Shown one piece after another: positions 18,487-27,916 of a stretch of DNA of 64,000 bases. The stretch comes from an uncultured Ruminococcus sp. (lineage in GTDB: Bacteria > Bacillota > Clostridia > Oscillospirales > Ruminococcaceae), in NCBI GenBank assembly GCA_947627625.1, contig CANQWR010000002.1, positions 186,001 to 250,000 of the forward strand, written 5' to 3'. Both the position numbers and the translations under genes were made by a program. The notes beneath the pieces were generated by a model that had not been told where the DNA came from, made no database searches, and saw only the letters and a list, made by a program, of their open reading frames with translations. Position 1 is the stretch's first letter. Each line of letters begins with the position of its first letter.

Positions 18487-19833
18487 ATGGTTAATCTTAA
18501 AGTCGGTCAGGAAGTTGAGCTTGAATACGGCGGAAAAGCCATTGTCAAGAGAGAGATAGGCAGAGGCGGTCAGGGAAGTGTCTATCTTGTCGAATATAAC
18601 GGCATGGAGTGGGCACTCAAATGGTATGACAGCAGTAAATTCAGGGATATAGCCGAATTTCGTAAAAATCTCAAAAATATTGTGAGCGACGGCTCTCCGT
18701 ACAACAAATTTGTATGGCCAAAATATCTCACTAAACAGAGTGAAGATGGTCAGTTCGGATGTCTTACGGAGATGGTCCCGGAGAGTTTTGACTCTTTTGT
18801 GAATATCCTCAGAGATTTCAAGGTGGTGACAGACCCTCTCACTTCGCATCTTGTGAGGAAGCCTGTCAGATTCACAAGGCTCTACGCAATGGTGACGGCT
18901 GCTATAAATATAGTGAACACTTTCCGCAAACTCCACACGGCGGGCAAGTGTTTCCAGTATCTCAACGACGGAGCGTTCTTTGTAAATATCGAGACAGGTG
19001 CGGTACTGATAGGAAGCTGTGACAATATAACTGCGGAGAATATGGACATGGGTATAACGGGCAAACCCGGCTATACAGCTCCCGAATACGTTCTCGGCAA
19101 GGCAAAACCAAGCAGGCAGACTGACTATTACGCCCTTGCGGTAGCCCTTTTCAAGGTCCTGTTCAGGGGAGATCCTCTTGAGGGCAGAAAAGTTGTAATG
19201 GACATATGTCTGACTGAAGAGGACGTTCTGAAACACTACGGCGAAAAGGCACTGTTTGTCATGCACCCCGATGACGATTCAAACAGACCTGTAAGGGGTA
19301 TCCACGACAATATAATAAAATTCTGGGACACCTACCCCGAATATATAAAAGATGCTTTTGTGAAGTCCTTTACGGAGGGTATTTCAGATCCCGAAAAGCG
19401 TCTTGATGAGGACCAGTGGCAGGAGATCTTCATACGCCTGCGTTCAGAGATAATACAGTGTGACATATGCGGCAGAACTAACTTTGTCTCACTGTTTGAC
19501 AAAATAGATTCGACTACATACAAGTGTCCGAAATGCGGATACGACATAGCTACAATACATTTCAGCAACTACGACTGGAGACTGCCCGTGTACAAGGGAC
19601 GTAAATTCTACGAGTGCGAGATAAACCCGTTTTCGGACGATTTTCTCAGTGTCTCGGGAGAAGTGGTTGAGAATAAACTCCGCCCCGGAGTTATGGGAAT
19701 AAAGAACTGTTCTTCGAGAACATGGAAGGCGAAAATGCCTGACGGGCAGTTTCACGATGTCGGTCCGGGAAAGGGTTTCCCACTCTGGCAAGGTCTTGAA
19801 ATAGACTTCGGCAGAGTCAAGGCTAAGATGTGA
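18487..19833 (+). CDS. Protein-kinase-like protein (probable pseudokinase) with C-terminal zinc ribbon, TerY-P-like
   Basis: GRGGQGSVYLVEYNGMEWALKWYD; catalytic region CFQYLNDGAFFVNIETGAVLIGSCDN; PGYTAPEY; CDICGRTN...CPKCGYD. Confidence 0.85.
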   Translation: MVNLKVGQEVELEYGGKAIVKREIGRGGQGSVYLVEYNGMEWALKWYDSSKFRDIAEFRKNLKNIVSDGSPYNKFVWPKYLTKQSEDGQFGCLTEMVPESFDSFVNILRDFKVVTDPLTSHLVRKPVRFTRLYAMVTAAINIVNTFRKLHTAGKCFQYLNDGAFFVNIETGAVLIGSCDNITAENMDMGITGKPGYTAPEYVLGKAKPSRQTDYYALAVALFKVLFRGDPLEGRKVVMDICLTEEDVLKHYGEKALFVMHPDDDSNRPVRGIHDNIIKFWDTYPEYIKDAFVKSFTEGISDPEKRLDEDQWQEIFIRLRSEIIQCDICGRTNFVSLFDKIDSTTYKCPKCGYDIATIHFSNYDWRLPVYKGRKFYECEINPFSDDFLSVSGEVVENKLRPGVMGIKNCSSRTWKAKMPDGQFHDVGPGKGFPLWQGLEIDFGRVKAKM

Positions 19834-19898
19834 TAATGCTGTTGCGGTTTTCTGCAAAACGGTCAAAAACAGCCAAATAGAAAGGGAGTATTTGTTTT

Positions 19899-20723
19899 AT
19901 GAGTAATAAAAATAATAAATCTGCTCAGGAGAGTGTAAAGGAGAATACAAGAGCTTCAAGTCTTCTTGATTTCGACGACGATGACCCGCTTGGTGCGACT
20001 GCCGTCTCGAAAAAGAGCCTTGTAATATTCTTTCTGATAGACACTTCCGGAAGTATGAAGGGCAAAAAGATGGGAGAGCTTAACACCGTCATGGAGGAGC
20101 TTATCCCCGAAATACGCCGTGTTGGTGAAGCCGACACGGACGTTAAAATAGCCGTTCTGACATTTTCAACGGACATAGCGTGGATGTACTCAATTCCGAT
20201 TTCAATTGAGGAGTTTGAGTGGTCAAGGCTTGAAGCAAGCGGTGTCACGAGTATGGGTGCGGCTTTTCAGGAGCTGTCTGCAAGAATGTCAAGAAACAGT
20301 TTCCTGAACTCTCCGTCACTGTCGTTTGCACCCGTAATATTCCTTATGACGGACGGCTATCCGTCTGACGACTACAGAGAGGGACTGAAAGCACTACAGT
20401 CAAACAGCTGGTACAAATTCGGTCTCAAAGCTGCTCTCGGCATAGGAAATGAAGCTAATGACGAAATGCTTGCGGAGTTCACAGGTTCAAAGGACACGGT
20501 TGTACACGCCTATTCGGGCGGACAGCTTGCACAGATGATAAAAGTCGTAGCCGTAACGGCTTCACAGATAGGAAGTAAGAGTATGACTCTCTCCGATGAG
20601 ACAAACAAGGAGCTTACCGAGGAGGACGTAATGACTGCAAAGCAGAAGATGCTCGGTCAGCAGATTCAGGAGCTTGTTAAGCAGGACGATTCCAACGATG
20701 TCTCTTTCGACACAGGTTGGTAA
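19899..20723 (+). CDS. vWA-domain protein, TerY-like
   Basis: MIDAS motif FLIDTSGSM...GVTSMGAAF...LMTDGYPSDD. Confidence 0.92.
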   Translation: MSNKNNKSAQESVKENTRASSLLDFDDDDPLGATAVSKKSLVIFFLIDTSGSMKGKKMGELNTVMEELIPEIRRVGEADTDVKIAVLTFSTDIAWMYSIPISIEEFEWSRLEASGVTSMGAAFQELSARMSRNSFLNSPSLSFAPVIFLMTDGYPSDDYREGLKALQSNSWYKFGLKAALGIGNEANDEMLAEFTGSKDTVVHAYSGGQLAQMIKVVAVTASQIGSKSMTLSDETNKELTEEDVMTAKQKMLGQQIQELVKQDDSNDVSFDTGW

Positions 20724-20757
20724 TCTACAAATATAATCGGAAGGAGTTTTTATTGCC

Positions 20758-21660
20758 ATGTTCAACGGTTTCAGCCATTCCGTCATAGGTCAGAGCCACG
20801 TTCTGAGGAACCTTGTCTGTCAGGACAGTTCCTCACACGAGGTCAATGAAAACTATGCCGTTGCGGTCGTCGCTGACGGTCACGGAAGTAAAAAACACTT
20901 CAGAAGTCACATAGGTTCGGCATCGGCAGTCGAGGCGACTCTTGAGACGATAGCCAAGTTCTACAAAGACCCCGATGATTTTGAGGAAAAATTCTTGCGG
21001 GACAGCAGGCTTGTCACGAGGAGTATTGAAAAGCAGATTCTCTGTGTCTGGAACGACAAAATAATGAAACACCTTGAGGAAAACCCCATAACAAGGGAGG
21101 AGAGAGGTCCTTTTACCCTTGACGAGTTCGACAAAATTCCGCCCGCCTCCTATTACGGAACTACCCTTATAGTGGCGGTTATGGGAAAAAATTTCTCTTT
21201 CGGCTTTCAGATAGGAGACGGCAGTCTTGTAGCGGTGTACGATGACGGCGAAACGGTTATGCCGATTGAGGACGACGAGTCCGCACCCGCAAACGTCACG
21301 GCTTCGATATGCAACTCAAACGCAATAGGTCTTTTCAAGATGTTCAGAATAGACAGCAGACCTCTCCTTGCACTTTTCACGTCAACAGACGGTCTTTACA
21401 CGTCTTTCGGAAGCGACAACGATTTTCTTGACTATCACACAATAATTGCGAGTCAGCTGCCCGATATAGAGACGTTTGAGCCGTCAATCGTTAAAAATAT
21501 GACCAAGAGGACGCATTTCGGAACAGAGGACGATATTTCCTTTTCTTGTGCGTATAATAAAGACCTTGTCGCCGAAAAAGCACAGGTTCTTGTTGACAAA
21601 GTCGCTGAAAACAAGCAGAAGGCAGCCGAGAGAAAAGCTAAGTTGCTGAACAGAATGTGA
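20758..21660 (+). CDS. PP2C-family serine/threonine phosphatase
   Basis: AVVADGHGS, YYGTTLIVAV, QIGDGSLVAV, STDGLYTSF. Confidence 0.9.
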   Translation: MFNGFSHSVIGQSHVLRNLVCQDSSSHEVNENYAVAVVADGHGSKKHFRSHIGSASAVEATLETIAKFYKDPDDFEEKFLRDSRLVTRSIEKQILCVWNDKIMKHLEENPITREERGPFTLDEFDKIPPASYYGTTLIVAVMGKNFSFGFQIGDGSLVAVYDDGETVMPIEDDESAPANVTASICNSNAIGLFKMFRIDSRPLLALFTSTDGLYTSFGSDNDFLDYHTIIASQLPDIETFEPSIVKNMTKRTHFGTEDDISFSCAYNKDLVAEKAQVLVDKVAENKQKAAERKAKLLNRM

Positions 21661-21764
21661 GAGTTTGACTTAGTTAATAATTTGGATTAAAATAAAAAAA
21701 TGCGGTTCGGGTTTATTTGAAAACCCCGGGCCGCATATGTTTTTTGTAATTAAAATTAAAAAAA

Positions 21765-21800
21765 GCCGTGTGGAAAAGTCACACGGCAGTTTTTTTGTGC
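21765..21800. terminator. Bidirectional intrinsic terminator
   Basis: aaaaaGCCGTGTGgaaaagtCACACGGCagttttttt. Confidence 0.8.
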
Positions 21801-21806
21801 TGATGT

Positions 21807-22322
21807 TTACTTGATAGATATACCCCAACTCGTTCCGACTTTGTTGTAGAGCTTGAGTTTCGCCTTGCTTCTGTAGACCTTTGAAAACTGCGTTATTCCG
21901 ACAAAAGCGACAACGGACAGGACTGCACCGACAATTATTCCGACGACTCCCTTTATGACAAAAATCGAGAGAACCCAGATTATCACGAGTGCGACTATAA
22001 TAATGGGCAGGTCAAATGTTGCGAAAGTCTTTCCCGTAGCTTTGAGATAGCGACCAATGTCGTCCTCCGTCAGCTTTTCATAGTAGCGTGCAACGAAATC
22101 ATCAGGTCTTATCCATTTGCAGAATTCCTTTACATCAGCGAAAGAAGCGGTGAAGTCCTGATTTGTACGGGACACACGGTATTTGACATTAGTACCGCTG
22201 CCGCCCTGTTCAGTACCCATGATATGTACCACAGAACCCATTTTGGCTTGATTCGGCAGGGACTTTGTAACAACATACTTTCTGTCAATAGCTTCTTCGA
22301 TATCGTAAAGCATGAATGCCAT
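21807..22322 (-). CDS. Hypothetical protein with two C-terminal TM helices
   Basis: ATG 22322 with RBS aggaag; hydrophobic LPIIIVALVIIWVLSIFVIKGVVGIIVGAVLSVVAFVGI. Confidence 0.7.
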   Translation of the reverse strand: MAFMLYDIEEAIDRKYVVTKSLPNQAKMGSVVHIMGTEQGGSGTNVKYRVSRTNQDFTASFADVKEFCKWIRPDDFVARYYEKLTEDDIGRYLKATGKTFATFDLPIIIVALVIIWVLSIFVIKGVVGIIVGAVLSVVAFVGITQFSKVYRSKAKLKLYNKVGTSWGISIK

Positions 22323-22750
22323 ATAGTTTCTTCCTTTCATATAGATTTTTATGTTCCCTTGTATTATTATAACATACTTTGGGAATAATTTCAATAGCAA
22401 GTCAAGAAAATTTATAAAAATTGATATAATATTTTCTGAATTATTTTTTCATAAGCGGTGTACACTCAAAAAGCGGAGGAGTTACGACAGAGGGAAGTCA
22501 CCTCAGCAACACAAAAAGCGTGTACACAATCGACTACTATAATTATAACATACTTCACAGACAGATGTCAAGTTTATATTTAATGATTTTCTGCAAAAAT
22601 TTTCCGACGCTGAAAAAATAGTGTTTTTTTATATTTTTTATATTTTTTATATTTTAATATTTTAATATTTGAATATATATTTTAATATATTTATTATAAC
22701 ACTCCCCCCGTATTCTTTCGGAGACACGAGGGGAGTGAATAGAAAACAGA

Positions 22751-23743
22751 TTACTGTCCATCTATTGAGAAGTCGTCAAAAGTACCCTCCTGAACAAATT
22801 CGAGATATTCGGTAGTGCCGTCCTCCCAGTTTATGATAATCTGGTTATCACTTGGGAAAGAAATTTCGCCGTTTGTGGAGTTATCGGCGGCACCGAAGTG
22901 GAATACGGCACTTGAGCCGTCTATTTCGTAGTCAAAAGCCAGACCCCTGCTTGTGTCCTTGCTGAGGAACTGTCCGCCCGTGCCGTCGTCATAGAAGCAG
23001 AAATATCTGTCGTAGTCGAGACCCGTTGCGGACCAGATACCGCTTTTTATAGTGCCGCTTGAGACGTTACCGCTGTCTGAGGGCTGTTCGGAATTTTCAA
23101 GATTTTCGGGATTTTCCGACGAAGGCTGAGACTGAGACTGTCCGTTTTCATTGGAGCTGTCGGAGTCATCGGAATTGTAGTAGAGAGTTTCTGTGATACC
23201 GCTGTCCCAAGTGAGGTACATAACGTCATTGCTCTCGACATACATAGTAGCATAAGCGTCATAGCCGTCCATGTGGAAAGTTATATAGACATCATATACT
23301 TCATAGGCGAACGAAATCGGCACACCGCCGTTTACAGATGTAATAGTTCCGCTGCCGTCCTCGTTGAAAGTAATATATCTGTCGTCAAAGCCCGTGGCGT
23401 ACCACTGACCGTATCTGATGGGACCGTCAATTTCCTCTTCAGTGGAGGGCTGTTCGGTAGTTTCGGCGGAATTGTCGGCAGTTGTCGCCTGAGAGGTTTT
23501 TTCCGTGGTAGAACCGGAAGTACCCTCGGTAGTTTCGGAGGAGTCATTTGTTGTGTCCGTGCCGTCAGCAGTAACTACATCAGAGGGAAGAGTATTTACG
23601 TCTGTTCCGCCCTCATCGGTGGTAATTTCCGAATCCGAGCCTGTAGCATTTGGGTCAACGGGTTCGGAGGGAACTGTGCAAGCTGTGGCAGTGAGAGTCA
23701 TCAGCAAAGAGGTAAATAAAGCAATCATTCTGACTTTTTTCAT
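22751..23743 (-). CDS. Lipoprotein with Thr/Ser/Glu-rich linkers and two tandem related beta domains
   Basis: Lipobox LTATAC; repeats IRYGQWYATGFDDRYITFNEDGSG and IKSGIWSATGLDYDRYFCFYDDGTG. Confidence 0.8.
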   Translation of the reverse strand: MKKVRMIALFTSLLMTLTATACTVPSEPVDPNATGSDSEITTDEGGTDVNTLPSDVVTADGTDTTNDSSETTEGTSGSTTEKTSQATTADNSAETTEQPSTEEEIDGPIRYGQWYATGFDDRYITFNEDGSGTITSVNGGVPISFAYEVYDVYITFHMDGYDAYATMYVESNDVMYLTWDSGITETLYYNSDDSDSSNENGQSQSQPSSENPENLENSEQPSDSGNVSSGTIKSGIWSATGLDYDRYFCFYDDGTGGQFLSKDTSRGLAFDYEIDGSSAVFHFGAADNSTNGEISFPSDNQIIINWEDGTTEYLEFVQEGTFDDFSIDGQ

Positions 23744-23919
23744 TTTTTTCTCTCCTTTTATTATTATAGTTTCATAAAAAAATCGTTGTAAAGTCCGGCA
23801 GGGCAAACATAACAGAGAAAATATATCCGGACAATACTATTCTATCATATTATGTCGTAAATGTCAATGATTAAAAGAAAAAAATAACCGATTTGCATTC
23901 AATTTGTAATTTTTTATTA

Positions 23920-24020
23920 GAACGATAGGAGGCAGGGGGCGTTGCCCCCTGAACCCCCATTGGGGGCTCTGCCCCCAACCCCCCGCTGGGGGGAAGAATC
24001 CCCCCAGACCCCCCATGATT
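23920..24020 (-). repeat. GC-rich hairpin-array repeat, copy 4
   Basis: gaacgataggaggcagggggcgttgccccctgaacccccattgggggctctgcccccaaccccccgctggggggaagaatccccccagaccccccatgatt. Confidence 0.92.
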
Positions 24021-24161
24021 ATTCCCACAGAGGAAACACACCCCCGCCAAAGGGTTAAATCCCTCACAAGGCAGAGTTCACCACAGGGCTATTGACAAAT
24101 CCGTCAAGTTGTGTTAAAATTATCAGAAGTGAAAAAATAACTTGAAAATGAGGTATTTTTT

Positions 24162-25238
24162 ATGGATATTAAAAATATAAAAAAAGACTTGCGGAGAGTG
24201 TCAAATATAAACTCCCTCCTGATGCTTATATTTTTCGCACTGGTTTTCGGAATTTCCTTGCTTATATTGCCTGTCTCACGCCTTTTTGCGGACGTGGACA
24301 CCGAAATTTTTTACAGTGTCGAAATGCTTGTGAGTTATGTGCTTCAGGACGTTGTGTGCATAGGCGGAACGGTTTTAGTCTACAGGCTGACTAAACAGGG
24401 CAGGAAGTCCGCCGAGAATTACAGACTTTTTTCAAAGCCGAAAGTGAGTGCGAAGTGGGTAGTCCGACATATATTCATAGGGATGTTTTTCACATACGGC
24501 ACGGCGTTTTTGTCAAATATTTTATTCAGCATAATACAGATGATTTTCGGGATAGAGATGTACGCCGTGGACTTCACCGCCGAAAACAACGCAGTATCAA
24601 TATTCACAAATATATTTGCAATGATGTTCCTCGCACCGTTTTTTGAGGAAGTGTTTTTCAGGGGGACTGTCCTCAGAAATGTCTCTAAATACGGCACATG
24701 GTCGGCGATAGTGGCAAGCGGAATATTTTTCGGACTTTGGCACATGAACTACCAGCAGACTATTTTTGCGTCTGTGATGGGAATTTACGCAGGATTTATG
24801 ACTTACAAGTCGAAATCGCTGATACCGTCAATGACACTCCATTTCTGCATAAACACCATAGGAGCAGTTCAATCAATAGCTATGGCAGGGCTTGACCTTG
24901 AAAAACCGGTGTCTGAAAACACAGCTGACAACATAGCGTACATGACATCTTACATGATCATGCACGTTGAACAGATCGCCGTCATGGCGTTTCTTGAAGT
25001 GCTTGTGATAGGCTGTGTTGTGACAGGACTTGTGCTTTTTATACTTGAGATTAAAAAGCACAGGGAGAGTTATAAACTTGAGCCGATAGTTCCCGAAAAT
25101 TTAGAAAACAGCGGGGAGAGTGCGGAAAAACTTTCCGAAGTCCAGAAAACAGGGGTTTATTTTTCCGCACCCGTCACAATTTTTGTGATAATCATGCTGA
25201 TAGGACTGACTGTTATAAGGGCAATGGGTTTATTTTGA
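24162..25238 (+). CDS. CPBP-family intramembrane metalloprotease
   Basis: FFEEVFFRGTVL, FGLWHMNY, TLHFCINTIG; multi-TM. Confidence 0.9.
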   Translation: MDIKNIKKDLRRVSNINSLLMLIFFALVFGISLLILPVSRLFADVDTEIFYSVEMLVSYVLQDVVCIGGTVLVYRLTKQGRKSAENYRLFSKPKVSAKWVVRHIFIGMFFTYGTAFLSNILFSIIQMIFGIEMYAVDFTAENNAVSIFTNIFAMMFLAPFFEEVFFRGTVLRNVSKYGTWSAIVASGIFFGLWHMNYQQTIFASVMGIYAGFMTYKSKSLIPSMTLHFCINTIGAVQSIAMAGLDLEKPVSENTADNIAYMTSYMIMHVEQIAVMAFLEVLVIGCVVTGLVLFILEIKKHRESYKLEPIVPENLENSGESAEKLSEVQKTGVYFSAPVTIFVIIMLIGLTVIRAMGLF

Positions 25239-25251
25239 TTAAATTAAAAAT

Positions 25252-27798
25252 CTAATTATTTTTCAGGTACTCTTCAAGACCTGCTTCACCGCCCGTGGAG
25301 ATGTAGGCGTAATAGCTCAGTACGAGACTTGCATCGCCCGCATCAATCATATTGTCGCTGTTCACGTCCATGCAAGCGAAATCCGCTTCACTTGCAGTAG
25401 CCTGTCCCGTGGAGAGATTTGCGTACATTCCGAGTATAGACGAGGCGTCGGAAGCATCAATCATTCCGTCGCTGTTGGTGTCGCCCAATTGCGGAGGAGT
25501 CACCGCACCATCGGGAACGGTCACTTCAAGGGCGTTTCCAATATCGACGTAGTGAGACTCATAGCTGAGGTTGTTGCCGTCCAGAAGGGGATTTATTTTC
25601 ACAACATAGGGTTTTTTAGAGAGACCGAAAGAGAAAGTTTTTCCCGTTGTGTCATATGGGAGAGTAAAAGTCATTTCGGCTATGACGGAGTTCTGTTCCA
25701 TATTTTTTGAATCTGCACAGGCTATGTAAACGCTGTTTTCGTCTGTTTCGACTGCCCCCAGTTCCGTCATGATCTTTATGTCACTGTTTGATATTTTGAG
25801 ACTGCTGTCGAAATTGACAATAAAATCGCCTGCGGAAAAGGTCTCCCCCGTGCTTATTAAACTTATTTTCAGGCGGTTTTCAGCGGGAGTGTCCGCATTT
25901 ATCTCAATTTTGTAACCGTCTGTAGCTGTGGCACTGTCGGCAAAACCCGTCACGAGGTTTCCGACAGCCTTTTTTATGACCTGCTGTGCATCATCGTTGT
26001 CAACTTCACAGTTGCCGTTGTAGTCAAAGTACATCTCCCTTGCCATGTTGGAGAGTTCCCAGTTATTTTCCGATGCAAAGAGGAGTACGGAAGCATCGCC
26101 CGCACGGATAGCACTGTCCTTTGTCACGTCGCCCGACATATATTCGACAGCGGTTATATTTTCGTCCGAGAGTGATTTTACATAGGTTTCGGCAGTACTT
26201 TCGGGGCAGTAGTAAATATTTTTTGCGTGCAGAGTACCCGAATCGGGGTCAATTTCGCAGTCCGTACTCCTTATGCCTATATTTTGATAATATTCGGCGG
26301 AGTAAAAGGCGTTTTTGCCGAGTTTTTCCAGACTTTCGGGGAGTACAACTCTATCGGCGGAGGGTGCAAAGTCACCCGTGTTAAAACCGTCCTCACCTAT
26401 CTCAATGAGAGAGTTTGAAAATCTTATCTCTTTGAGGGAGGGGCAGTCCGCAAAAGAACCGCTGTCGATTATTTCGAGACTTTCCAGATTTATCTCCGCA
26501 AGAGCCTTGCAGCCCTTGAAACTCTCTATGCCTGTCTCCTTGACGCTTTCGGGGAGCAGGACTTTTTCTATGCCTGTACACTGTGTAAACATATGTGGAC
26601 CGACTTTCTCCGAGCCGTCCTCAAATTCTATTATTTTGACAGTGTCGTTCATATAAGTCACACTTTTTCCGTAACTTTTTACAGTTGCGGGGATAACTAT
26701 TTTTTCAGTGTTGAGATTTTCGAGTGCCCTGTCGGCTATACCCACAGCACCCGCAAGACTTGCCTCTCCCTGTGAGCTGTTTGTTGAAATTATCCAGTTC
26801 CCGACAAATATTACAGGTTCACCGTCCGCTTCTCTGTCAGAGATGTACTTACTGCCCGAAAATGCCGAGTAGCCGACCGATCCAAGACTGTCGGGAAGAG
26901 ATATTTCGCTTAGTGAACTACAGTTTGCAAAGGCAAATCCCGATATTTCTTTTACTCCGTCAGAGACAGTGAGAGATTTCAGAGACTCCGCACCCGAAAA
27001 GGCGTGTTCCCCGACAGAGACGACATTTGCAGGGAGTGTCAGGCTTGTGAGAGAGGGCAGACAGCCGTTTCCGAACGCACTTATCCCTATTGTCAGGGGA
27101 TTTGTTTCGGGGAGGGAGAGCTGTTCAAGATTTGGGATACTCCTGAATGCACTGTCGCATATGTACTTCAGAGACTCAGGGAGCGAAAGTTTTTCCGTAC
27201 CCGAAAGTTCCGCATTGAACGCCCCCGAAGCTATTCCGACAACACCGTCGGGAATGACGAGTTCGGAGAGCGAGGAAATATCCGTATCTGCACAAAGTCC
27301 GACAGCCCAGTCCCCGATTACGGCTACACCGCCGCTCTGTGAGTTGTAGTCGGCAGTATTGTTGAATGCACCGTCCCCCACAAATTCCACTCTCTCAGGC
27401 AGTTCTATATCTTTGAGAGCAGGGCAGTCCGCAAAGGCATTTCCGCCTATCTTTTCGAGACTCTCGGGGAGTACAACACTCTCAAGGTTTTCATATCCCA
27501 TAAAAACTTCTCTCTCAATTGCAGTTATTCCCTCCTCTATAATTATTGACCTGATTTCACTGTTCGGAGCAGGTTTTGTGCTGTTTCTCAGCCAACCGCT
27601 TCCCGAAACTCTCATAATGCTGTTGCCGTCGGCATCTTTTTCGATGTCATATCTTGCATTTGAATCCCAGTCCTCAGCGTGTGCGGATATGACTGCCGAA
27701 TTTGAACTGTTCCGACTGCTGTAAGGCATAAAACCGCCGTAAACGCACACAGCGGAGGTGAGGGCAGTGAGAAAAGCAAGTATTTTTCTGAATCTCAT
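25252..27798 (-). CDS. Secreted BspA-type LRR protein with cohesin-like and dockerin-like modules
   Basis: Signal peptide; LRR_5 repeats; C-terminal GDTNSDGMIDASDASSILGMYA...MDVNSDNMIDAGDASLVLSYYA. Confidence 0.88.
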   Translation of the reverse strand: MRFRKILAFLTALTSAVCVYGGFMPYSSRNSSNSAVISAHAEDWDSNARYDIEKDADGNSIMRVSGSGWLRNSTKPAPNSEIRSIIIEEGITAIEREVFMGYENLESVVLPESLEKIGGNAFADCPALKDIELPERVEFVGDGAFNNTADYNSQSGGVAVIGDWAVGLCADTDISSLSELVIPDGVVGIASGAFNAELSGTEKLSLPESLKYICDSAFRSIPNLEQLSLPETNPLTIGISAFGNGCLPSLTSLTLPANVVSVGEHAFSGAESLKSLTVSDGVKEISGFAFANCSSLSEISLPDSLGSVGYSAFSGSKYISDREADGEPVIFVGNWIISTNSSQGEASLAGAVGIADRALENLNTEKIVIPATVKSYGKSVTYMNDTVKIIEFEDGSEKVGPHMFTQCTGIEKVLLPESVKETGIESFKGCKALAEINLESLEIIDSGSFADCPSLKEIRFSNSLIEIGEDGFNTGDFAPSADRVVLPESLEKLGKNAFYSAEYYQNIGIRSTDCEIDPDSGTLHAKNIYYCPESTAETYVKSLSDENITAVEYMSGDVTKDSAIRAGDASVLLFASENNWELSNMAREMYFDYNGNCEVDNDDAQQVIKKAVGNLVTGFADSATATDGYKIEINADTPAENRLKISLISTGETFSAGDFIVNFDSSLKISNSDIKIMTELGAVETDENSVYIACADSKNMEQNSVIAEMTFTLPYDTTGKTFSFGLSKKPYVVKINPLLDGNNLSYESHYVDIGNALEVTVPDGAVTPPQLGDTNSDGMIDASDASSILGMYANLSTGQATASEADFACMDVNSDNMIDAGDASLVLSYYAYISTGGEAGLEEYLKNN

Positions 27799-27916
27799 TA
27801 TTATCTCTCCTTAGTAAAGCATATCGGACCAAAAAAAGTCCTGTATATATATTTTATCAGATTGAGAGTAAAATTTCAATAGTGATGACACGAAAACAAA
27901 AAATACCTGTAATAAA

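Noticed and set aside
22440-22560. tRNA or tmRNA-like gene
   Set aside because: No cloverleaf, TTCRANY T-arm or CCA end could be found; only inverted repeats and promoter-like motifs.
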